From an uncultured Paraprevotella sp. (GTDB taxonomy: Bacteria; Bacteroidota; Bacteroidia; Bacteroidales; Bacteroidaceae), in NCBI GenBank assembly GCA_900766785.1, contig CAAFWT010000022.1:1-15153 (forward strand): DNA of 15,153 nucleotides, in the 5' to 3' direction. Below, piece by piece: positions 8,131 to 14,425 of this stretch; within the stretch, counting starts at the first letter, position 1; every line of letters begins with the position of its first letter. The notes below the pieces were generated by a model. It made no database searches. It saw only the letters and a list, made by a program, of their open reading frames with translations, and was not told where the DNA came from. The translations under genes were made by a program, and so were the position numbers.

Positions 8131-9024
8131 ATGGCACAGATTAAATATCTCATCTCTAACGAGCAGGATATCCTGTGGGGAACTGCTACCACCACAATAG
8201 GCATGCAGGAAGGGCTCCCTGGAGTCCCCTACCCCTATGGTGAGCATCCTCCTGGCTATATGTTCAGCACAGAGAAAGGAAGGATTCTGCAGGAGTATAT
8301 GCTCGTGTATATCTACAAGGGCAGAGGGTGGTTCTGGTCCGACCACTGTCCCAAGACACTTATCAAGGCTGGAGACGCCTTCCTCGTCATTCCCAGAGAA
8401 TGGCACAACTATGCTCCAGACCCAGAAACAGGATGGTGGGAGGCCTGGGTAGGGTTCAGGGGAGACTTCGTGGACCGACTGGTAGAACACCGCTTCCTGG
8501 ATGCCAGTCGCCCCATTTACCATTTGGGAGTAAGCGCAATGATGTGGGAGTACTTCGCTGAGGCACTCAAGATAGCCATCTCGCAGAGACCTGCGTTTCA
8601 GCAACATCTGGCGGGATACATCCACCTCATCCTCTCCACCATCTATGCTGCAAACCGGCAGATGCCGAACCACATCTCGCACATCACAGAAAAGATTGTC
8701 AAGGCAAAGAACATCATGACCGCCAATGTGTGCAGGAACATGAAGATGGAGGATGTGGCATCGCAAGTGGGAATGGGATACAGCATGTTTAGGAAGGAAT
8801 TCAAGAAGCATACCGGATTCTCTCCAGGACAGTTCTGCACGGAATACCGTATGGCCAAGGCCAAGGATTTGCTGCTCAACACCTGTTTGACAGGAAAGGA
8901 GATTGCTTATGAACTGGGATTCGAAACTCCATCATACTTTTATGAGGTCTTCCGTCAGCACGAGGGGATATCACCGTCTACCTATCGGGAGGAAAACCTG
9001 GGAGACAGGAACCCACACCGATAA
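8131..9024 (+). CDS. Cupin-AraC family transcriptional regulator
   Basis: This 297-residue regulator has an N-terminal cupin sensor domain (about 15-110: GRGWFWSD, GDAFLVIPREWHNYAPDPETGW, WVGFRG). The C-terminal AraC-type domain carries two helix-turn-helices, the first about 204-224 (MKMEDVASQVGMGYSMFRKEF) and the second about 253-275 (LTGKEIAYELGFETPSYFYEVF), ending in the usual GISPSTYRE. The order and length are typical of sugar-sensing AraC regulators. The reading frame is open back to an ATG at 8044, but the -7 element at 8099-8106 lies inside that extension, so 8131 is preferred. It diverges from the glycoside hydrolase with 175 bp between start codons, and most likely controls that operon in response to a sugar bound by the cupin domain. 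That role is inferred from context. Confidence 0.88.
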   Translation: MAQIKYLISNEQDILWGTATTTIGMQEGLPGVPYPYGEHPPGYMFSTEKGRILQEYMLVYIYKGRGWFWSDHCPKTLIKAGDAFLVIPREWHNYAPDPETGWWEAWVGFRGDFVDRLVEHRFLDASRPIYHLGVSAMMWEYFAEALKIAISQRPAFQQHLAGYIHLILSTIYAANRQMPNHISHITEKIVKAKNIMTANVCRNMKMEDVASQVGMGYSMFRKEFKKHTGFSPGQFCTEYRMAKAKDLLLNTCLTGKEIAYELGFETPSYFYEVFRQHEGISPSTYREENLGDRNPHR

Positions 9025-9087
9025 AGCGGACTCAGCGGATATTTTGTAGGGGACGCTGCAGAACGAGAGAAGGAAAACGAAGGCCAA

Positions 9088-9121
9088 GCATGTTTTTGGC
9101 TCAGTCAAGGGAAAAACATGC
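9088..9121. terminator. Perfect 10-bp inverted repeat after araC
   Basis: GCATGTTTTT (9088-9097) and AAAAACATGC (9112-9121) are exact reverse complements around a 14-nt loop. It is the first stem-loop past the araC stop (64 nt away), in the gap between convergent genes. There is no T-tract after the stem, so it is only a candidate transcript end for araC. Confidence 0.4.
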
Positions 9122-9130
9122 GGGAAAAGA

Positions 9131-9231
9131 TGCAGTGCAGTGCAAGGACGGATACAGTGCACTGCAAGGGCGGATGCAGTGCACTGCAAGGGCGGATGCA
9201 GTGCACTGCGGGAGCGGTTGCAGTGCACTGC
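9131..9231. repeat. 22-bp tandem repeat built on a 12-bp palindrome
   Basis: About 4.6 copies of a 22-bp unit (TGCAGTGCACTGC then AAGGGCGGA) run head to tail: 9131-9152, 9153-9174, 9175-9196, 9197-9218 and a partial copy 9219-9231. Copies 2 and 3 differ by a single base; copies 1 and 4 have drifted. Copies 3-5 contain the perfect palindrome GCAGTGCACTGC. The period is not a multiple of three and several frames are open through it, so the overlapping ORFs are by-products of the repeat. Function unknown. Confidence 0.85.
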
Positions 9232-9313
9232 GTCTGAGATGGCCCCAAAAGGTACCGAAATCGTCAGTCCATTTTCTGGATATCTCCACAGAAACAATAC
9301 TGGACTTGCGCAC

Positions 9314-9332
9314 GTACATTATATATATGTAC
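9314..9332. repeat. AT-rich palindrome
   Basis: GTACAT (9314-9319) and ATGTAC (9327-9332) flank an alternating TATATAT core. The sequence is nearly self-complementary, lies in the araC-hisS convergent gap and has no assignable role. Confidence 0.4.
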
Positions 9333-9358
9333 AACTATCGGAGGAGAGTTCACCCCAG

Positions 9359-9411
9359 AAAAAACTTCTTCGCACTTCCTCAGTACCTTATACTGAAAAA
9401 GTGCGAAGAGG
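9359..9411 (-). terminator. Intrinsic terminator of hisS
   Basis: Arms 9365-9377 (CTTCTTCGCACTT) and 9399-9411 (AAGTGCGAAGAGG) form a 13-bp stem with one wobble. Above a 2x2 internal loop a second 6-bp stem forms (TCAGTA 9380-9385 / TACTGA 9391-9396). On the minus strand the stem is followed directly by six T residues (9364-9359), the classic intrinsic terminator. It lies about 35 nt past the hisS stop. Confidence 0.85.
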
Positions 9412-9421
9412 AGAGGGAGAA

Positions 9422-9437
9422 GCCACAGACCTGTGGC
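9422..9437 (-). terminator. Minor hairpin just after the hisS stop
   Basis: GCCACAG (9422-9428) and CTGTGGC (9431-9437) form a compact hairpin 7 nt past the hisS stop codon. The minus-strand continuation is pyrimidine-rich but has no T run. It may add to the strong terminator at 9359-9411. Confidence 0.35.
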
Positions 9438-9444
9438 GAAAGTG

Positions 9445-10812
9445 TCATAGGCCGACAGCTGCCACCAGTTCGTCGGGACCGAGCAACTGCTGTTCACCCG
9501 ATTGCATATTCTTGAGCATCACCTTGCCCTGAGCCATTTCGGTCTCACCCACAATAGCCACATAGGGAATCTGCTTCTGGTTGGCATAACTCATCTGCTT
9601 CTTCATCTTGACGGCATCAGGGTATATCTCGGCACTAATGCCTGCAGCACGCACCTGTGCCAGAATGGGCAGAGAGTAAGCGGCCTCTGCTTCTCCAAAG
9701 TTCACGAAGAGCAATCGAGTGGCGGTGGCAGTCTCCTTGGGATAGAGATCGAGCTGATTGAGAACATCGAAAATGCGGTCGGCACCGAAGGAGATTCCCA
9801 CTCCACTCAATCCGGGCATACCGAATATCCCAGTAAGGTTGTCGTAACGTCCACCTCCCGTGATGGACCCTATCTGCACATCCAGAGCCTTCACCTCGAA
9901 GATGGCTCCCGTATAATAGTTGAGTCCACGAGCCAAGGTAAGATCCAGTTCCACCTCATTCTTCAATCCTACAAGATGACGGAGGATGTACTCACACTCG
10001 TCCACGCCACGCTGTCCCACCTCACTCTCTGCCAGCACCTGACGCATGGTGTGCAACTTCTGCTCATTGGTGCCGCTCAGGTTGATAATGGGTTGCAACT
10101 TCTCAATGGCATCGGCAGGAATGCCATCGGCAGCCAGCTCAGCATTTACAGCATCGAGTCCTATCTTATCCAGCTTGTCGATGGCCACCGTGATATCCAC
10201 GATCTTGTCGGCCTGACCTATCATCTCGGCAATGCCCGTGAGAATCTTCCTATTGTTGATCTTGATGCACACACGGATACCAAAGCGTGAGAAGACGGTA
10301 TCCACTATCTGCATGAGTTCCACTTCATTGATGAGAGAATCGCTGCCTACCACATCGGCATCACACTGATAGAACTCACGGTAACGGCCTTTCTGGGGGC
10401 GGTCGGCTCTCCATACCGGCTGAATCTGATAACGCTTGAAGGGAAGAGCCAGCTCCTCGCGGTGCTGCACCACATATCTGGCGAAGGGAACTGTAAGGTC
10501 ATAGCGCAAGCCCTTCTCGCAGAAATGTGCTGCCAAACGTTGGGTGCTGGTATTGGCCACCTCATCGGGAGTCATTCCATGCAGGAAGTCGCCCGAATTG
10601 AGAATCTTGAACAGGAGTTTGTCTCCCTCTTCTCCATACTTCCCCATCAGCGTGGAGAGGTTCTCCATGGCTGGGGTCTCTATCTGCTGGAAACCATAGA
10701 GTGCATATACCTGCCGGATAGTGTCGAAGATATAGTTACGCTTGGCCATCTCCACAGGAGAAAAATCACGTGTCCCCTTAGGGATGGAAGGCTTACTGCA
10801 ATTTGCTGACAT
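9445..10812 (-). CDS. hisS: Histidine--tRNA ligase
   Basis: This is a cytoplasmic class II aminoacyl-tRNA synthetase that charges tRNA-His with histidine using ATP. The 455 residues are the normal bacterial length. The N-terminus has PKGTRDFSP (11-19). Motif 2 spans RYDLTVPFARYV (103-114) and RYQIQPVWRADRPQKGRYREFYQCDADVVG (starting at 127). The histidine-specific motif LARGLNYYTG is at 293-302. GGGRYDNL (319-326) and the motif 3 segment GVGISFGADRIF (338-349) follow. The anticodon-binding domain is about 365-455. All key motifs are intact. It is transcribed alone, with a canonical promoter far upstream (11005-11035) giving a leader of about 185 nt, and a strong terminator after the stop. It converges on araC and diverges from the zinc-hook gene. 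Confidence 0.97.
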   Translation of the reverse strand: MSANCSKPSIPKGTRDFSPVEMAKRNYIFDTIRQVYALYGFQQIETPAMENLSTLMGKYGEEGDKLLFKILNSGDFLHGMTPDEVANTSTQRLAAHFCEKGLRYDLTVPFARYVVQHREELALPFKRYQIQPVWRADRPQKGRYREFYQCDADVVGSDSLINEVELMQIVDTVFSRFGIRVCIKINNRKILTGIAEMIGQADKIVDITVAIDKLDKIGLDAVNAELAADGIPADAIEKLQPIINLSGTNEQKLHTMRQVLAESEVGQRGVDECEYILRHLVGLKNEVELDLTLARGLNYYTGAIFEVKALDVQIGSITGGGRYDNLTGIFGMPGLSGVGISFGADRIFDVLNQLDLYPKETATATRLLFVNFGEAEAAYSLPILAQVRAAGISAEIYPDAVKMKKQMSYANQKQIPYVAIVGETEMAQGKVMLKNMQSGEQQLLGPDELVAAVGL

Positions 10813-10879
10813 ACAATTATTTATTTATAATATTATTATTCTTAGCTGAAAATTTGCACCATTTCGGGCCTAAAGGCCG

Positions 10880-10993
10880 CTACCCTCTTCTGCCCCACTG
10901 GCACACACCCAGATGCCTCTCTGAGTAAGGATACTGCCACATGCATATCCATCGGGGGGCCAAAGGGGAGATACCACCTCCATGACCTGTCAT
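10880..10993 (-). other. 37-codon upstream ORF in a GC-rich hisS leader
   Basis: Inside the hisS leader an ATG at 10993 opens a 37-codon frame ending in TAG at 10880-10882. The peptide begins MTGHGGGISPLAPRW and ends HLGVCQWGRRG, with three Trp and two His residues. The ATG lies only about 5 nt from the predicted transcript start. The block (about 10866-10990) is clearly richer in G+C than its AT-rich flanks, and a GGCC-TAAA-GGCC hairpin (10867-10878) follows. It could be a leader peptide, a structured RNA or a dispersed repeat. I do not recognise it, and His content is too low for a standard histidine attenuator. Confidence 0.35.
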
Positions 10994-11004
10994 AAATCCG
11001 CCTG

Positions 11005-11035
11005 CAAAGTTAAGAGGAAATGAGAAGATAACAAA
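11005..11035 (-). promoter_or_regulatory. Canonical hisS promoter
   Basis: On the minus strand TAACTTTG (11012-11005) matches the -7 consensus TAnnTTTG. TTTG (11035-11032) lies exactly 19 bp upstream, the textbook Bacteroidetes spacing. Transcription would start near 10998. Confidence 0.75.
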
Positions 11036-11044
11036 AAAAAAGTC

Positions 11045-11052
11045 TACCTTTG
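11045..11052 (+). promoter_or_regulatory. -7 element of the zinc-hook coiled-coil gene
   Basis: TACCTTTG matches TAnnTTTG; no good -33 box is visible. A transcript starting near 11059 makes the ATG at 11074 the first usable start and excludes the in-frame TTG at 11050, which overlaps this element. With the hisS -7 box it forms a 10-bp inverted repeat with one mismatch (TGCAAAGTTA 11003-11012 / TACCTTTGCA 11045-11054). Confidence 0.6.
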
Positions 11053-11073
11053 CAGTCATATCTCAACACATCT

Positions 11074-13680
11074 ATGATACAGGACACAGACTCAAACACA
11101 CTATATAGAGACGACTCTGCCTCATCGGCCGAAATCCCACAGCAAAGAAAGATGAACAGCGCTCAGCTGCAGAGGCTGAGAGAAAGCAAAAGGCTGGCTG
11201 AGACCAAACTGAAGCATGTGGAAGAGAGTCTCAAGAGGTTACAGAAGCAACAGGAATGGTTCAGGCGCCACAAAGAACTGCAACTGGAACTGAAGCAGCA
11301 AAAGGACTTGTTGTTTACTCTGAAAAAACAACAGACGGCTCTGGATGCCGACCGAGCCCTGCTGCTGAAGCACGAACAGGTGGAGAACATTCTGAAGAAG
11401 GTAATCCGACTGAGCATCCTGAGGCACATGAGCGAAGAGAACAAGACTGAACAAAACGACCTGGAGCAAAAGACCGAAAAACTGGCACACAGACAGGATG
11501 AACTGGTGAAACAGAAGAAACTGGCTCAGGAGCAGAGAAAGCAGGCCGAGGACCATTTCTTCGCAACACATAACAACACCTTCCAAGGATGCAAAATGGA
11601 AGGAATGAAAGAGGCTGCCGATGACGAATTGCAGTATCTCTATAAGACAAAGGAGACCGTCCGACGGACAGAGGAAGCTCTGGAAGAGGAAATCACCAAC
11701 CATAAAAACGAACTGGAACTGATAAGACAGGAACTGGAAAGGCATAGAGCCGGCAGGCAGAGCATGGAAATGCACGAGCCCATGCTCATGCACACAGAAG
11801 CCATCCTGCTGCGGCTGGATCTTTTGCTCGAAAGCAAGGAAAGACAAGAAGAACTGCTTGCACAGCAACAAGAAACGTCCAGGAGACAACAAGAAGAAAA
11901 CATGTCACTGGCCAGACTCTACACACAGTACCGCGAACTGGTATCGCAAAGCGAGACCCTGGAAGCAGAACTGCAGATTCATCGCGACAACACCAAAGGA
12001 CAGAACAGCTATGACATGCAGGGGAGAGCTATGACCCTGAAAGGAAAAAGGCAGATGCTGCTCAGCGCAGAATCTCTCTGGAAGCGCATCTCCACAGGAT
12101 ACAACGCCATAGAAGAAAGTGAAATCCGACTCAACGAACTACGCCTGCACATAGAACACACCCAGGCAAACATAAAAGCACTGGAAACAGAAACGGGCAA
12201 GGCACAACGCATAAGCCACGAAAAAGAATATACCTATCTGCTAAGCAAAGGACAAAACGTGGTCCAGCTCAGAGCCGGACTGCGCGAAGGAACGGCTTGC
12301 TCTGTTTGTGGAGCAAAGCATCATCCTTATCACTGCGATACCATGCTGGAGCAAAGCAAACTGATCAGTGAATTCAAGACGGACTACGAACTCCTGGAAG
12401 CAGAAGTGCAGGGCAAACTCAAACAACTGGAAGCACTCCGACTGAATCTGGCTGAAAGCAAGGGAGAGCGAAAAGCTCTGGAAAACGCACTCGAAAAACT
12501 GCGCATCAGCCAAAACGAATATGTGAAGGAATGGAGCATCTATGCCACACTCGACCGTTCGTTCTTCGACTGCACGGCATACACAAACCAGGAAGCACGG
12601 CAGGCCATGATAAGACAACTGCAAGAAAATGTGGGACGTGATTATGAACTGGCACAGAAAGAACTGGACACATTCACCTTCCACCATACGCAGATAGCTG
12701 CCCTGAGCGAAAAGCTCCAACAGGTGGAACAACGAAAAAGCGAACTCAGTACCAGACTGGAAGAAGTCAACACCGCATGCCAGGTGATGGCAGGAAGAGT
12801 GGAAAGGATACAAACTCACATAGATAAAGAACGTAATCGCTACAGCCGATTATACGAACAGACCGACAAGGCCATCACCATTGCCGACTGGCTGCGTGAA
12901 TGGAAAGAAAGCCATGAGGGACTCAAAGGACGAATCCAACAGATGACAGCAGCATGGGAGAATATCAACAAGCAGATAGAAAGAGAAAACCAGGAGCAGA
13001 TGACCGAACAACTTATCCTGGAAGAACTGCATAACCAACAGACCATCATAAACCAATGGGCTGAGCTACTGCAAGACAGAATAGAAGAATGCCAGACGAA
13101 GATAGAAGAAAACGCTACCGGCATAGAACGACTGACGGGCGAGAGCGATCCAAGAACACAATTCAGAGAATCATTTAACCTGCTCCAGAAAGCAATCACC
13201 GAAGAAAAGGAAGCTACCCAAGAGGCCGAACAAGTGCAGAGCCTGACCGACAGGACAAAGGGAAAAAGCGAATACAGAACTGCACTGGGACAAAAACAGG
13301 CCGAGATGATGGCGGACGTAAGGGCCGAGATTGACATCTGGATACACAACTACAATGCACAAAACTCACCCATACAATTCTCCGAACTGGAGAAAATGAT
13401 GACAGAAGAAAAGGACTGGAACGAGCTGAGAAGCCACATCTATTCATCCAACCTGGAAACAGCATTGTGCCAAGAGAGAGTCAACAACCTCAATAGCCGT
13501 ATCGTACACCTGCAAGCCGAAGGAGGAAAAGCCAGCAACAACGAAGAAGAGATACTGGCTTCTCTGGCCGCACAACAGGAATTGCAAGAACAGCAACGAC
13601 GAAACATCATGCTTGAGATTGCCAAGACCGACCTGCTCCTGGAAAGTCAGGAAACAAGCAGTTCACAACATCAACAATAA
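11074..13680 (+). CDS. SbcC/Rad50-like zinc-hook coiled-coil protein lacking ATPase heads
   Basis: This 868-residue protein is almost entirely heptad-like, rich in Glu, Gln, Lys and Leu. An N-terminal arm (about 25-400) and a C-terminal arm (about 425-840) flank a near-central hook, CSVCGAKHHPYHCD (409-422). This matches the CxxC zinc hook with trailing HP of bacterial SbcC. Arm segments such as LKRLQKQQEWFRRHKELQLE and QFSELEKMMTEEKDWNELR also resemble SbcC middle regions. SbcC normally carries a Walker A motif at the N-terminus and LSGGE plus Walker B at the C-terminus. None is present: the protein opens with a short polar segment and stops at about where the second ATPase lobe should begin. 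The frame is uninterrupted, with its own -7 element and a downstream stem-loop, so it does not look like a decaying fragment. The ATG at 11074 is chosen over TTG at 11050 because of the promoter. No sbcD is in view. Function unknown; zinc-dependent dimerising scaffold is inferred. Confidence 0.75.
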   Translation: MIQDTDSNTLYRDDSASSAEIPQQRKMNSAQLQRLRESKRLAETKLKHVEESLKRLQKQQEWFRRHKELQLELKQQKDLLFTLKKQQTALDADRALLLKHEQVENILKKVIRLSILRHMSEENKTEQNDLEQKTEKLAHRQDELVKQKKLAQEQRKQAEDHFFATHNNTFQGCKMEGMKEAADDELQYLYKTKETVRRTEEALEEEITNHKNELELIRQELERHRAGRQSMEMHEPMLMHTEAILLRLDLLLESKERQEELLAQQQETSRRQQEENMSLARLYTQYRELVSQSETLEAELQIHRDNTKGQNSYDMQGRAMTLKGKRQMLLSAESLWKRISTGYNAIEESEIRLNELRLHIEHTQANIKALETETGKAQRISHEKEYTYLLSKGQNVVQLRAGLREGTACSVCGAKHHPYHCDTMLEQSKLISEFKTDYELLEAEVQGKLKQLEALRLNLAESKGERKALENALEKLRISQNEYVKEWSIYATLDRSFFDCTAYTNQEARQAMIRQLQENVGRDYELAQKELDTFTFHHTQIAALSEKLQQVEQRKSELSTRLEEVNTACQVMAGRVERIQTHIDKERNRYSRLYEQTDKAITIADWLREWKESHEGLKGRIQQMTAAWENINKQIERENQEQMTEQLILEELHNQQTIINQWAELLQDRIEECQTKIEENATGIERLTGESDPRTQFRESFNLLQKAITEEKEATQEAEQVQSLTDRTKGKSEYRTALGQKQAEMMADVRAEIDIWIHNYNAQNSPIQFSELEKMMTEEKDWNELRSHIYSSNLETALCQERVNNLNSRIVHLQAEGGKASNNEEEILASLAAQQELQEQQRRNIMLEIAKTDLLLESQETSSSQHQQ

Positions 13681-13711
13681 GAGAATACATCCATAATCAT
13701 ATTCAGCACAA

Positions 13712-13744
13712 CAAATCTGCCAGAGAATCCGCCTGGCAGATTTG
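13712..13744 (+). terminator. Stem-loop after the zinc-hook gene
   Basis: CAAATCTGCCAG (13712-13723) and CTGGCAGATTTG (13733-13744) form a perfect 12-bp stem with a 9-nt loop, 31 nt past the stop codon. The following ATTAAAAAT is AT-rich but lacks a clean T run. It probably ends the upstream transcript. Confidence 0.6.
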
Positions 13745-13840
13745 ATTAAAAATGAATAATAAGTTTATCATTAACCCCTAAAAAATATCCATCTATAACC
13801 TCTTGGAGCAAAAATACATAAAGATTTAGATAATGTTAAC

Positions 13841-13878
13841 ATTATTTGTCCATAAATATGTATTTATGACAAAATAAT
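13841..13878. promoter_or_regulatory. 38-bp dyad upstream of the HTH/M49 operon
   Basis: CATAAATA (13851-13858) and TATTTATG (13861-13868) are exact reverse complements around TG. The symmetry continues outward: ATTATTTGT (13841-13849) pairs with ACAAAATAAT (13869-13878), with one bulged base on each side. It ends 5 bp before the -7 box and covers the -33 position, so it looks like an operator. Autoregulation by the downstream HTH protein is a guess. Confidence 0.5.
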
Positions 13879-13883
13879 TCTCG

Positions 13884-13891
13884 TAACTTTG
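13884..13891 (+). promoter_or_regulatory. -7 element of the HTH/M49 operon
   Basis: TAACTTTG matches TAnnTTTG and is identical to the hisS -7 box. The -33 region falls within the dyad and has no TTTG at the standard distance. The predicted leader to ATG 13928 is about 30 nt. Confidence 0.65.
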
Positions 13892-13927
13892 TGCTTGAAA
13901 TAATTTACTACATATATCACCACAATT

Positions 13928-14425
13928 ATGTCAACAAACAAGTACAACCTCACAGAGAAGAAGCAAAAGAATCCTTTGTATAGGACATTGGTCAATCCAC
14001 AATTGGTGGAAGAACTCTACCAGAAGATTATGGCTAAGTTCGTGGTAGAGAAGAAATACAAGGATCCTGAGTATTCCGCCCAGAAGCTTGCAAAAGAACT
14101 GGATACCAACAGTCGCTATATCAGCGCTGTCATCAACCTGCGCTTCCAGGACAACTATTCACAGATGGTAAACGAATTTCGAATCAAAGATGCCATGTAT
14201 ATGCTCAAGGACAAGCATTGCATGTGCATGTCCATGGAAGACATTGCCTCTCAGGTGGGATTCTCTAACCGCCAGTCATTCTATGCCGCATTCTACAAGC
14301 GCACAGGATGCACTCCCAGAGATTTTCGCATGAAAGCCATCAACGAGATAGAGAACCAGAAGAAAGAGCGCTTGGAAAAGCGTAAGTCAAAACTGGCAAA
14401 AGCACAAGCCGAGAAAGCAAAATGA
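13928..14425 (+). CDS. Stand-alone AraC-type DNA-binding protein
   Basis: This 165-residue protein consists mainly of an AraC-type domain with two helix-turn-helices. The first is about 46-75 (YSAQKLAKELDTNSRYISAVIN), followed by the linker helix with NEFRIKDAMYML (82-93). The second is about 102-128 (SMEDIASQVGFSNRQSFYAAFYKR), ending CTPRDFR. No sensor domain precedes it, only about 45 residues. The C-terminus is a highly basic helical tail (about 140-165, KKERLEKRKSKLAKAQAEKAK-like). Lacking a ligand domain, it may act constitutively or through a partner. Its TGA overlaps the ATG of the M49 peptidase gene (ATGA, 14422-14425), so the two are probably translationally coupled. The 38-bp dyad just upstream is a candidate target site. 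Confidence 0.88.
   Translation: MSTNKYNLTEKKQKNPLYRTLVNPQLVEELYQKIMAKFVVEKKYKDPEYSAQKLAKELDTNSRYISAVINLRFQDNYSQMVNEFRIKDAMYMLKDKHCMCMSMEDIASQVGFSNRQSFYAAFYKRTGCTPRDFRMKAINEIENQKKERLEKRKSKLAKAQAEKAK

Noticed and set aside
9131..9231. CRISPR array
   Set aside because: Units are directly adjacent with a 22-bp period and no unique spacers; no cas genes nearby.
9090..9532. Overlapping plus-strand frames of 130-141 codons between araC and hisS
   Set aside because: They consist of translated 22-bp repeats, then the hisS terminator, then antisense hisS. Several frames are open at once because of the repeat.
10813..11004. T-box riboswitch or classical histidine attenuator for hisS
   Set aside because: No T-box consensus or run of His codons was seen, and no terminator with a T-tract precedes hisS; T-boxes are not typical of Bacteroidetes.
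11050..11073. TTG start of the zinc-hook gene at 11050
   Set aside because: It overlaps the -7 element TACCTTTG, so it would not be in the transcript; ATG 11074 follows directly.
11239..11892. 217-codon minus-strand frame opposite the zinc-hook gene
   Set aside because: Its Leu/Phe/Ser/Gln-rich translation is the antisense of Glu/Lys/Gln-rich coiled coil, with no independent support.
11074..13680. Zinc-hook gene as an SbcC pseudogene
   Set aside because: The frame is uninterrupted over 868 codons with promoter and stem-loop, and the hook is central with both arms present. Decay would be expected to leave frameshifts or a lopsided fragment. Not fully excluded.
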